A stretch of DNA of 64,000 bases from JAOUEA01 sp963825685. GTDB lineage: Bacteria; Actinomycetota; UBA4738; HRBIN12. The position numbers and the translations under genes are program-made. Where the stretch lies: the NCBI GenBank assembly GCA_963825685.1, contig CAWGUD010000020.1, forward strand, positions 1 through 64,000, read 5' to 3'. The notes below the pieces were generated by a model. The model did not search any database, was not told where the DNA came from, and was given only the letters and a program-made list of their open reading frames with translations. How positions within the stretch are numbered: the stretch's first letter is position 1; each line of letters begins with the position of its first letter. This document shows, piece by piece, positions 51,523-59,682 of this stretch.

Positions 51523-52383
51523 ATGGCCAAGGAAGACACCCCGCTCGACCAAGGAGTCTTCGACTCCACGCTCGAGGCCGAGCTCGCCAAGGGCACCGAT
51601 CGCCGCGTCGCCGAAGGGCGAGCGCGCTCGGCGGCGGTGCGTGCCTTCCGCGCCGCCAACCCCGAGGAGGCCGCGAAGCACGAGGCCGCGGGCGCGAAGC
51701 CGGCTGCGGCTGCTGCTGCTGCGGAGCGCTGGAGCCGCAGCGGCAGCCGCTGCCGCCGCTGCTCCCGCCGCGGGCGCCGGCGCGGGGGCCGGCGCCGCCC
51801 CGGTCGCCGTCGCGGCCGCTCGGTCACCACACCTGTTCGCGAGGCGCCGCTGCCCACCGGCAACGTGCCGACCCCGAAGAAGGGCGCCGAGGACAAGCAC
51901 CGTCTGCTCGCGCTCGTGCCCCCCGAGGGCATCCAGCGCGTGGAACGCGAACAGGGCGATCGCGTGAACGTCTGGCCCCACCTGCTGATCGAAGAGTTCG
52001 TCGCGATGTTCATCCTGCTCGCCGGCTTGACGCTCTTCTCCACGTTCATCAACGCGCCGTTGCGCGAGCTCGCGAACCCGAACCTCACCCCGAACCCGTC
52101 GAAGGCCCCCTGGTACTTCCTGGGCCTGCAGGAGCTGCTGCGCTACTTCCACCCGATGGTCGCCGGCATCACGATCCCGACGTTCATCCTGATCGGGCTC
52201 GCCGCGGTCCCCTACGTCGACCGCAACCCGAGCAACAAGCCGGGCGACCGCAAGATCGCGATCACGCTGATGACGATCCTCTTCATGTTCGGAGGGGTGC
52301 TCACGATCATCGGCTCGTTCTTCCGCGGGCCCGGATACAACTGGGTGTGGCCGTGGGCGCAGGGGGTGTTCTTCGAGCTGTGA
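51523..52383 (+). CDS. Cytochrome b subunit IV-type C-terminal subunit with a long basic/Ala linker
   Basis: A 286-residue protein. Residues about 150-286 are the subunit IV part, with three helices and the quinol-site block APWYFLGLQELLRYFHP. The first 140 residues are a soluble extension. Between about 51723 and 51825 the frame reads as an Arg/Cys-rich stretch (RSGSRCRRCSRRGRR), while the alternative frame gives an Ala/Gly/Pro-rich linker such as GAGAGAGAAPVAVAAA. Two compensating indels are possible there. ATG 51523 follows a GGGGAGG site. Confidence 0.85.
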   Translation: MAKEDTPLDQGVFDSTLEAELAKGTDRRVAEGRARSAAVRAFRAANPEEAAKHEAAGAKPAAAAAAAERWSRSGSRCRRCSRRGRRRGGRRRPGRRRGRSVTTPVREAPLPTGNVPTPKKGAEDKHRLLALVPPEGIQRVEREQGDRVNVWPHLLIEEFVAMFILLAGLTLFSTFINAPLRELANPNLTPNPSKAPWYFLGLQELLRYFHPMVAGITIPTFILIGLAAVPYVDRNPSNKPGDRKIAITLMTILFMFGGVLTIIGSFFRGPGYNWVWPWAQGVFFEL

Positions 52384-53108
52384 GCACGCTGCTGCCAGAC
52401 CTCCTGGGTATCTCCACGCCGCTCGTCGCCGCGATCCTCGCCTTCGTCGTGCTCGACATCTTCGCGATCGTCTTCGGTCTCTCGTTCGTGCGCGCGAACC
52501 GCGCCGCGCGCGAGACCGCCGACGGCCAGATCGAGGTGGCCGGCAAGCCGGTCAAGTCGCTGTCTCGCCGAGACTTCTTCCGTCGCTCGCTGCTGACCTC
52601 GCTGATCGTCTTCGGCGCGCAGTTCGGCGGCGCGACGATCGCCTTCCTCTGGCCGAACCTGAAGGGCGGCTTCGGATCGCTGGTCGCGGCGGGCAACATC
52701 GACGACATCAAGGCCGAGATCGACGACGCCGGCGTGGCCTACAACGGCACGGGACGGTTCTACGTGGTCGAGTACAGCGGCTCGGCGTCCGGTGACGTCG
52801 ACTACGCGACCGAGGGCGTCACCGCCGAGGGCATCATGCCCCTGTACCAGCGCTGCGTGCACCTCGGATGCCGCGTGCCGTACTGCGGCTCCTCGAAGTG
52901 GTTCGAGTGTCCCTGCCACGGCTCGAAGTACAACGGCGCCGGGGAGTACAAGCTCGGCCCCGCGCCACGGGGCATGGACCGGTTCAAGCTCGAGATCACC
53001 GACGGCAGCGTGGTGGTCGACACGAGCGAGGTGATCCTCGGACCGCCACGCGGCACCGACACGATCGACCAGCCACCGCAGGGCCCGTTCTGCGTGGCGA
53101 CCGGATAG
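52380..53108 (+). CDS. qcrA: Rieske [2Fe-2S] protein of the bc complex
   Basis: A 242-residue protein. GTG 52380 overlaps the upstream stop. There is an N-terminal helix, then a twin-arginine motif SRRDFFRRSLLTSL before a second helix, so folding with the cluster before export is likely. Cluster ligands are in CVHLGCRVPYC and CPCHGSKYNGAGE. It transfers electrons from quinol to cytochrome c. Frame intact. Confidence 0.94.
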   Translation: MSTLLPDLLGISTPLVAAILAFVVLDIFAIVFGLSFVRANRAARETADGQIEVAGKPVKSLSRRDFFRRSLLTSLIVFGAQFGGATIAFLWPNLKGGFGSLVAAGNIDDIKAEIDDAGVAYNGTGRFYVVEYSGSASGDVDYATEGVTAEGIMPLYQRCVHLGCRVPYCGSSKWFECPCHGSKYNGAGEYKLGPAPRGMDRFKLEITDGSVVVDTSEVILGPPRGTDTIDQPPQGPFCVATG

Positions 53109-53127
53109 GAGAGGAACGGCCACGGAC

Positions 53128-53854
53128 ATGCTCGCAGCCACGAACACCGCAGGCATCGTCCTGCTCGTGCTCGGCGCGATCTTCGTGCTCGCGGCGGGAG
53201 CCGCGCTCTACTTCCGCAGCCGCCAGAAGGAGCAGCCGCTCGACATCCCGCGGGGCATGCGCCCCGGCCCGAGCGACGCCGCCCTCGAGACCCCGCTGCT
53301 GCAGAAGCTGCAGGGCTGGGGCGTCGTGCTCGTCGCGTTCTTCGTCATCTTCATCCCCTACAACTGGCTGCGCGAGCCGACCGAGAACCTGCGCCAGGAG
53401 GAGGAGCTGCTCACGCTCGCGTTCGACCGCGGCGAGCTCGCCGTGCAGAACTTCAGCGAGGAGAACCAGCTCGGCGTGGGCTGCGTGCGCTGTCACGGCC
53501 CGGAGCTGCGCGGCGGCGTGATCCAGTCGGGTGACGCGCTCGCCTATCCGCCGAACCTCACGAACATCTGCGCGGGGCCCTTCGGCGACCCGCCGCACAA
53601 CGCGATCTTCTCCCAGGACGACATCTACCAGGTGCTCGAGGAGGGCCGCAACGCGATGCCGTCGTGGAGCATCCGCTACCAGGGCGCCCTGAACGACCAG
53701 CAGATCAACGACCTCGTCGTGTACCTGGTCGAGATGAGCTCGGAGAACGTGCCGTTCGAGGACAACGTCTGCCTGAACCCCGAGGCCAGTCCGAGGGCGC
53801 TCGACGCGAACCGCCGAGAACGGCGACCCTGGCATCAATCCGAGGGACCCGTAG
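53128..53854 (+). CDS. qcrC: Membrane-anchored cytochrome c of the bc complex, one frameshift
   Basis: A mono-heme protein with two helices (residues about 8-28 and 65-85) and a heme motif GVGCVRCHGPELRGG. A later NAMPSWSIRYQ gives the methionine ligand. An extra A at about 53809 moves the frame near the end; corrected, the protein ends GINPRDP at TAG 53854, directly before the next ATG. Total about 241 residues. It takes electrons from the Rieske protein. Confidence 0.88.
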
Positions 53855-54599
53855 ATGGAGCACAGCTGCCTGGGATTCGCGGTCGAGTGCGACACCCTGT
53901 GGAAGGGCGCGGGGGTCACGATCATGGGCTTCACGCTGTTCATCTTCAGCGTCTACCTGCTGCTCACCGCGATCTTCGGTCGGTGGCTCGGGTTCCTCGT
54001 CCTGATGGTGTCGTTCTCCGGCTGGATGATCCTGCAGTCGGCGCTCTGGCTCTTCGGCTTCTGGTCGCAGGGATTCGAGACGCCCACGAACCTCGGGCCC
54101 CGCGGCGCCGAGCCGGCGTGGGTCGCGCTCGAGGCGGCCGTCGACGAGACCTCGACCGAGTACGTGACCTACGAGACATGGCCGGGCGACCCGTGGGCGA
54201 TCCCGGACGAGACCGACCCCGACCAGTCGGCCGACGTGCAGAGCGCGAGCGGCGCGGTGACCGCGTTCCTGGCCGAACAGACGAACGAGGAGCTCGGCCT
54301 GGCCGAGACCGACCCGACCGCGATCCAGGGCAGTCAGTTCTCGATCGACTCGATCCGGTTCGCCGCAGGACGAGGGCACCAAGCTCGCGGTCGTGCAGTC
54401 CCACTTCACCGGCGGCGGTCCGCTGTGGACCGTGTCGCTGTACTACGACTCGGGCAGCGTGCCCCGCTACTCGTACATGTTCCTGGCCGGCTCGATCGTG
54501 GCGTTCGCGGTGTTCCTGCCGCTGCTGGATCGAGCCGAGAAGAAGCGCAAGGAGTTCCTGACCGGGGGCGGCGCGCCCGCCTGGTACGGCCCCGCCTAG
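53855..54599 (+). CDS. Unknown membrane protein in the bc cluster, one frameshift
   Basis: A protein of about 247 residues after removing an extra G at about 54367. ATG 53855 directly follows the cytochrome c stop. There are two helices near the N-terminus (about 25-65), a soluble middle part rich in Asp/Glu/Thr, and a final helix in RYSYMFLAGSIVAFAVFLP. No family is recognised. The position suggests an accessory subunit of this bc complex or of a supercomplex. Confidence 0.72.
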
Positions 54600-54617
54600 G
54601 CACGAGAGAGGACCACG

Positions 54618-54731
54618 ATGATCGCCACCCTGGAGCTTCCCTTCCTCGAACAGGGAAGCGTGCAGTTCATCCTGATGGGCGTCATGATCCTCGCGGTCTT
54701 CGCCGCGCTCTGGGTCACGATCTCGAAGTAG
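54618..54731 (+). CDS. 37-residue single-helix membrane protein ending the bc cluster
   Basis: A small frame, with GAGAGAGGA upstream of ATG 54618, encodes one hydrophobic helix (QFILMGVMILAVFAALWVTI) after an acidic start. Respiratory complexes often have such single-helix subunits (as in PetN/PetG or CydX), so this is probably a small subunit, but no homology can be claimed. It ends six bases before the convergent rex stop. Confidence 0.65.
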   Translation: MIATLELPFLEQGSVQFILMGVMILAVFAALWVTISK

Positions 54732-54737
54732 CGCCGC

Positions 54738-55424
54738 TCATCTCCCGGCGACGTCGGCCACCGCCCGGCCCCGTCGCTTCACCTCCGCGAGCGTCGCCTT
54801 CCGCTGCTCGTAGAACGCGAGGATCTGCAGCTCCACCGCCAGGTCCACCTTGCGCACCGAGACCCCCGGCGGCACCGAGATCATCGCCGGCGCGAAGTTG
54901 AGCACCGACCGCACGCCGGCGTCGACGAGCCGGTCGGCGACCTCCTGGGCGGCGGCCGCCGGCGTGGCGATCACCCCGATCGCCACGTCGAGCTCGTCGA
55001 CGATGCGCGGCAGGTCCTCGACGGGCCGAACCCGGATCTCGCCGATCCGCTCCCCCACCCTGGCCGGATCGGCGTCGACGAGCGCCGCGACGCGGAAGCC
55101 TCGCTCGGCGAACCCGCCGTAGTTCGCGAGCGCCTGGCCGAGATTGCCGATGCCGACGATCACGATCGCCCAGTCCTGCGTGAGACCGAGCTCCCGCCTG
55201 ATCTGGTGGATCAGGTAGGCGACGTCGTAGCCGACGCCCCGCGTGCCGTAGGAGCCGAGGTGCGAGAGGTCCTTGCGGACCTTCGCGGAGTTCACCCCCG
55301 CGGCCCCGGCGAGCTCGTCGCTCGAGACCGTGCCCGCACCGGCCTCCGCGAGGTCGACGAGCGCGCGCAGGTACACCGGGAGCCGGCCCACCGTCGCCTC
55401 GGGGATCGATCGTTCCCTCACCAC
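54738..55424 (-). CDS. rex: Redox-sensing transcriptional repressor Rex
   Basis: A 228-residue repressor. Residues 1-80 form the winged helix (LPVYLRALVDLAEAG ... SDELAGAAGVNSAKVRKDL), then the Rossmann domain with VGIGNLGQALANYGG binds NAD(H). Rex binds DNA when NADH/NAD is low and lets go when NADH accumulates. In Streptomyces it controls nuo, cyd and its own operon. Three putative operator regions occur in this window. The start is GTG 55424. It is convergent with the bc cluster. Confidence 0.95.
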   Translation of the reverse strand: MVRERSIPEATVGRLPVYLRALVDLAEAGAGTVSSDELAGAAGVNSAKVRKDLSHLGSYGTRGVGYDVAYLIHQIRRELGLTQDWAIVIVGIGNLGQALANYGGFAERGFRVAALVDADPARVGERIGEIRVRPVEDLPRIVDELDVAIGVIATPAAAAQEVADRLVDAGVRSVLNFAPAMISVPPGVSVRKVDLAVELQILAFYEQRKATLAEVKRRGRAVADVAGR

Positions 55425-55450
55425 GGGGACGCGCTCCGCTGCATGGGTTC

Positions 55451-55488
55451 AGCCTAGCTCGGGATCCAAGCCGTTCACAAACTCACAA
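55451..55488 (-). promoter_or_regulatory. Putative rex promoter with tandem Rex half-sites
   Basis: On the minus strand, TTGTGAG and TTGTGAA stand head to tail (55488-55482 and 55480-55474). The second overlaps a -35 (TTGTGA) 18 bases from TAGGCT (55456-55451). The half-sites match Rex arms but are direct repeats, not the usual inverted pair, so autoregulation is only suggested. Confidence 0.5.
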
Positions 55489-55499
55489 GCCGTCCGCGA

Positions 55500-55733
55500 T
55501 CACCGGCTCAGCAGGACGGTGAGCTCGCCGGGGTCGACCGTGTACTCGAAGACCTCCACCCCGTCGAGCGTGACGACCGGGATCCGGATGCCGTACTCGG
55601 CGACCAGCGCGTCGGACGTCTCGATGTCGACCTCCACGAGCTCGAACGGCGTGCGAGCGCGCTCGGCCTGCAGCACGGCTCTCGCCTCGTCGCAGAGGTG
55701 ACAGCCGGCGCGGGAGTACAGCGTGACCTGCAT
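55500..55733 (-). CDS. Glutaredoxin-like thioredoxin-fold protein (DUF836 type)
   Basis: A 77-residue thioredoxin-fold protein with the redox pair in SRAGCHLCDEARAVL and the conserved cis-proline region IRIPVVTLDG. It is upstream of rex on the same strand, 75 bases away with a likely promoter between them, and is divergent from the ECF sigma gene. Probably a disulfide reductase with unknown partner. Confidence 0.85.
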   Translation of the reverse strand: MQVTLYSRAGCHLCDEARAVLQAERARTPFELVEVDIETSDALVAEYGIRIPVVTLDGVEVFEYTVDPGELTVLLSR

Positions 55734-55790
55734 CGACGCAGCCTATCCGGCGTCACCGGCGGCCGCCGGGTGTCTGGGAGGATACGGCGC

Positions 55791-56382
55791 ATGCGCGACG
55801 GCGATCGAGACGACCTCGAGCTGCACCGCGGTCTGTCCGCAGGCGATCGTGGCTCGTTCGACGCGCTGTACCGCCGCTACTCGTCGTCGGCGTACGGACT
55901 GGCCTATCGCATCACCGGGCAGCAGGTGCTGGCCCAGGACGTGGTGCACGAGGCCTTCATGGCGTTGTGGCGAGCGCCGGAGGCGTTCGACCCGGCGCGG
56001 GGCGCGTTCCGCACGTTCTTCCTCTCGCTCGTGCACCACCGGGCGGTCGACACCGTGCGGCGGGAGGAGCGCATCCGCTCTCGTCAACAACGGGCGTCGA
56101 ACCTCGAGCCCGTCACCGTCGAAGACCCAGCGGAGGGCGTGACCGACGCGGCCGATCTGGCCGACCGTCGGGCCGAGGTCCGCGCGGCGCTCGACACGCT
56201 CCCGCCCGAACAACGACAGGTGCTCGAGATGGCGTACTACGGCGGCAAGACGCAGGTGCAGATCGCTGAGGAGATCGATATCCCGATCGGCACCGTGAAG
56301 ACGAGGACCCTCGCGGCGATGCGCAAGCTGCGCGTGATCCTCGATCGCGACGACCCCCCACGACGATCCGGAGGTTCAGTGA
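55791..56382 (+). CDS. ECF-family RNA polymerase sigma factor
   Basis: ATG 55791 has a GGGAGG site. Region 2 (DALYRRYSSSAYGLAYRITG, then QDVVHEAFMALWR) and region 4 (LPPEQRQVLEMAYYGGKTQV, IAEEIDIPIGTVKTR) are clear, resembling SigK/RpoE-type factors. As written the frame runs on into the anti-sigma gene without a stop. If one C in the six-C run 56354-56359 is an error, the factor ends DDPEVQ at TGA 56382, overlapping the GTG of the anti-sigma gene, the normal arrangement. I annotate that version. About 196 residues. Confidence 0.85.
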
Positions 56383-57089
56383 CCGACGACCACGACGCGA
56401 TCGAGGAGCTGCTGGCCGGCTACGTGCTCCGCAGCCTCTCCGGCACCGACGCCGCCGAGGCCGACCGGCTGCTCTCCGAACACGTCCCCGACTGCGCGAC
56501 GTGTCGTGACACGCTCGACGACTTCCAGCGGCTCACCGCCGATCTGGGTCTCGCCGCGGCGCCGGTGACGCCGCCCGAGACCCTGCTCCCACGCCTGCAT
56601 CGCGAGCTCGAGCCGCAGGCGCCGCGTCGCCGCCCGATGCAGCTGTTCGCCGTGGCGGCCGGCGTGGTCGCCGTCGTGGGGCTCGCCGGGCTCACCGTCA
56701 GCCAGAACATCCGGGCGAACAACGCCGACGTGCGAGCCGACTCCCTCGCGAACGCCGCGCAGCTCGCCGCGCGACCCGATGCCCGCATGGTCGACGTCGG
56801 GCCCGTGCAGGAGATCTCGGCGCCGGGCGAGGAGCACCTCTACGTGATGGGAGAGGACGTGCCGGCCCCGCCCGCGGGATCGGTCTATCGCGTCTGGCTC
56901 GTGTCCGACGGCGTCCCGACGTTCGCCGGCGACTTCGTCCCCGAGGGCGGCGAGGTCTTCCTCGACGTCACGTTCGACCCGAGCCGCCACGACGACCTGT
57001 GGATCTCGATCGAACCCGTCGGCGCGCCCAACGACGCGCCCACCAGCGCCGACTGGTGGTCGGCGAGCGCGAGCGACGCCGCCGCCTGA
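56379..57089 (+). CDS. Anti-sigma factor, RskA-like
   Basis: From GTG 56379, preceded by GGAGGTTCA, the protein has about 236 residues: an anti-sigma domain with HVPDCATCRDTLDDF (zinc-type CxxC after His), a single helix LFAVAAGVVAVVGLAGLTVS near residue 90, and an outside RskA domain (SVYRVWLVSDGVPTFAGDF). It should hold the sigma factor at the membrane until an outside signal releases it. It is in the same frame as the sigma gene, giving an apparent 432-residue fusion. Confidence 0.85.
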   Translation: MTDDHDAIEELLAGYVLRSLSGTDAAEADRLLSEHVPDCATCRDTLDDFQRLTADLGLAAAPVTPPETLLPRLHRELEPQAPRRRPMQLFAVAAGVVAVVGLAGLTVSQNIRANNADVRADSLANAAQLAARPDARMVDVGPVQEISAPGEEHLYVMGEDVPAPPAGSVYRVWLVSDGVPTFAGDFVPEGGEVFLDVTFDPSRHDDLWISIEPVGAPNDAPTSADWWSASASDAAA

Positions 57090-57096
57090 GTCGCGA

Positions 57097-57813
57097 TCAG
57101 GCCGCCTGAACCGTCGTCGCCACCGGCGCCGCTGCGGGCCGCCCCGCCCGCAGGAACCCGAGGAACATCACGCTGATCCCCGTCGCGAGGGCCACGGAGA
57201 AGGCGGCGAGGAGGCCCAGGGCGGCGAACGCCGACCCGAAGCCCGCGATCACGGTCGCGCCGAGAGCGATCAGCAGCGTGCCGACGAACCGATCCCGCAG
57301 CTCGGGCCGGCCCCTCATGCGCCACGCCGACCAGAGCGCCCCGCCGAGCAGCACGAGGTACGAGGGGATCGAGATCAGCTGCGGCAATCGGTGCGCCGGC
57401 GATCCGTCGCCGAACACGTGCTTGCCCGAAGGCAGATCCTCGGCGAGCGCGGCGGCGTCGAACGTGGCGCCGCGCAGCACCGAGACCGTGTACGCCGTGA
57501 GGAACACGAGCACGATCCAGATCGCGGCCTGCGCGGTGCGGTTGCGCACGAGCAGCATCAGCTCGCCACCCGCCAGGAACGGAACGTTGAGCACGGCCCC
57601 CAGCGCCCAGTAGAGCTGGAACTCCCCGGTCGTCCACCCCCCGGCGACACCGAACACCACGGCGAGCGAGGCGGCCGCGTACATCGCGAGGGAGATCGCC
57701 CACGCGAGCTGGGAGGGACGGCGCCGGGTCAGGTACTGCTTCGCGACGAGGCCGGCGAAGACGGCGGCGACCACGGTCGCGACCAGCGGGAACACCCACA
57801 TGGCCCTCAGCAT
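57097..57813 (-). CDS. Seven-helix membrane protein of unknown function
   Basis: A 238-residue integral membrane protein with about seven helices and short loops; the longest outside loop (ALAEDLPSGKHVFGDG) is between helices four and five. There is no family motif I recognise. It is convergent with the anti-sigma gene, eight bases away, and divergent from the isomerase gene. ATG 57813 or the ATG four codons later could be the start. Confidence 0.7.
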   Translation of the reverse strand: MLRAMWVFPLVATVVAAVFAGLVAKQYLTRRRPSQLAWAISLAMYAAASLAVVFGVAGGWTTGEFQLYWALGAVLNVPFLAGGELMLLVRNRTAQAAIWIVLVFLTAYTVSVLRGATFDAAALAEDLPSGKHVFGDGSPAHRLPQLISIPSYLVLLGGALWSAWRMRGRPELRDRFVGTLLIALGATVIAGFGSAFAALGLLAAFSVALATGISVMFLGFLRAGRPAAAPVATTVQAA

Positions 57814-57865
57814 ACGGGTCGCGCAGCGCGCGCCTTCTTCAGCGCCCGATGCCTACCATGGTGGC

Positions 57866-58691
57866 GTGAGTGCGTCCGGATTGCTCTTCTCGTCGGCGGC
57901 CTTCTTCGCGAGGCCGCTGGCCAACACGTTCCGCATCGTGACCGAGACCGGGTTCACCGGGGTCGAGGTCATGGTCACGAAGGATCCCGCCAGCCAGGAC
58001 CCGGCGCGCATGCGGGCCCTGGCCGAGGAGCACGGCCTCACGATCGGGGCGATCCACGCCCCGTCGTTGCTGGTGACGAGGAAGGTGTGGGGCACCGACC
58101 CGATCGGCAAGATCGACCGGGCGATCCAGGTGGCGGAGCGGGCCCAGGTGCCGGTCGTGGTGATGCACCCGCCGTTCCGGTGGCAACGCGCGTACCGTCG
58201 CTGGCTCGAGGACGAGCTCCCGGTCCTCGAGGCCCGCACCGGGGTGATCGTGGCGATCGAGAACATGTTCCCCGTGCGCATGGGGCGTCGGAGCGTGACC
58301 TTCCACTCGAACCAGGACCTCGACGAGCTCGAGGGGCTGCCGCACCTGGTGCTCGACACGAGCCACGCAGCGGTCGCCGGGCACGACCCGATCGATGTGC
58401 GCCGGCGTTTCGGGGAGCGGCTCAGCCACGTGCATCTCTCGGACAACGCGGGCAAGGGGTGGGACTCGCACCTGCCGCCCGGCGAGGGCGTCCTGGATCT
58501 CGATGCCTTCTGTCGACGACCTGGTCGAGAGCGGATACGCGAGGGCGGTCTCGCTCGAGGTCGACCTGCGCACGCACCTCACCGATCCGGTCCGCCTGCG
58601 CGAGGTCATGGTCGAGATGCGGGAGCGCGCCGAGCGGGCGCTCGGCATCGGGGTGTCCGACGGCGCCGGGCGCGACGGCGAGGCCTGCTAG
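57866..58691 (+). CDS. Sugar phosphate isomerase/epimerase-like TIM-barrel protein, one frameshift
   Basis: About 274 residues after removing an extra T at about 58511. AP_endonuc_2-type barrel features: FTGVEVMVTKD at the start, IGAIHAPSLL, VVVMHPPFRWQ, IVAIENMFPV and HVHLSDNAGK, whose His, Glu and Asp residues bind metal in the family. GTG 57866 starts just before the first strand. Substrate unknown. The next small gene is 12 bases downstream. Confidence 0.8.
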
Positions 58692-58703
58692 CCTGCCGCC
58701 CCC

Positions 58704-58895
58704 ATGCGCCGACAGACCCTGATCATGATCGTCGTGCTGGCGCTGCTGATCGGCGGGGCCGCGGTCGCCCAGCTCGTGATCGTGAGCGGAGGCGGCGATC
58801 CCTTCCCGGGCCCCGCGAGTCCCGGGCAACTTCCCAGTTCCTCGGCCAGTTCCTCGGCCAGTTCCTCGGCCACACCGAGCGCGCCGGGCCCCTAG
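58704..58895 (+). CDS. Small membrane-anchored Ser-rich protein
   Basis: 63 residues: a basic start, one helix (LIMIVVLALLIGGAAVAQLV) and a Ser/Pro/Ala tail. The tail contains SSSASSSASSSA, coded by about three copies of a 12-base repeat at 58834-58875. Lengths of such repeats vary easily by slippage. The frame may be a true short surface protein; no homology is claimed. Its stop nearly touches the convergent SAM hydrolase stop. Confidence 0.5.
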   Translation: MRRQTLIMIVVLALLIGGAAVAQLVIVSGGGDPFPGPASPGQLPSSSASSSASSSATPSAPGP

Positions 58896-58896
58896 G

Positions 58897-59682
58897 TCAC
58901 TCGAGCACGACGGCGCTGCCCGCCTTCAGGTTCAGCGTCTGGGCGGCGCTGCCGTGGTTCACGACGAGGGCCAGGTACCCCTGCGAGTCGACGATCGCGG
59001 CGAGCTCGCCCTCGGGCACGTCGGCGAAGATGCCCACGAGCGGCAGGGTTCGGCCGGACACCGTGAAGGGGGGCCCGATCCCGGCGGCCTCCAGGTCGGT
59101 CGGTCGCGCGCTCAGCTGCACGTTGCCGAACGCGTCGACCTCGATCACGCGGGTGCCGACCGCGCCGGGCGTCACCATCGCGCCGGGCATCTCCACGATC
59201 CGCAGCTCGTCCACGTCGACCGCCGGTCCGACGTCCTCGAGCAGGAACCCGGCAGCCAGGTGCGCGGCGGCGGGGGCGAACACGTCGCGTCCGTGGAACG
59301 TCTTGGACACCGGCGAGAGCATCACGCGCTCGTCCTCGATCGCGGCGGCCGCGTCGGCGCCGCCGAGGGTCTCCCACGCGAGGGAGAGCAGGCCGTTGTC
59401 GGGTCCCACGAGCAGTGCGCCGGCCGCGGTCCGCACCGCGATCGAACGGCGCTCCGAGCCGACCCCGGGGTCGACCACCGCGACGTAGACCGCGTCGTCG
59501 GGCATGTACGGGGTCGCCCGCGAGATCGTCAGCGCGCCGCGCAGCACGTCCTGGCGCGGCACGGCGTGGGTGAGGTCGATGATGCGCGCCTCGGGCGCGA
59601 TGCGAGCGATCACGCCGTGACAGACGCCCACGAACACGTCCGACAACCCGTAGTCGGTGCAGAAGACGATCGGCCTCGTCAT
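58897..59682 (-). CDS. SAM hydroxide adenosyltransferase (DUF62/fluorinase-like)
   Basis: A 261-residue protein with both domains of the fluorinase/chlorinase/SAM hydroxide lyase family. It opens RPIVFCTDYGLSDVFVGVCH and has VVDPGVGSERRSIAV and GPDNGLLSLAWE. Most members split S-adenosylmethionine with water into adenosine and methionine; halogenases need extra loop features I cannot confirm. The ATG at 59682 overlaps the stop of the hydrolase upstream. Confidence 0.9.
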   Translation of the reverse strand: MTRPIVFCTDYGLSDVFVGVCHGVIARIAPEARIIDLTHAVPRQDVLRGALTISRATPYMPDDAVYVAVVDPGVGSERRSIAVRTAAGALLVGPDNGLLSLAWETLGGADAAAAIEDERVMLSPVSKTFHGRDVFAPAAAHLAAGFLLEDVGPAVDVDELRIVEMPGAMVTPGAVGTRVIEVDAFGNVQLSARPTDLEAAGIGPPFTVSGRTLPLVGIFADVPEGELAAIVDSQGYLALVVNHGSAAQTLNLKAGSAVVLE

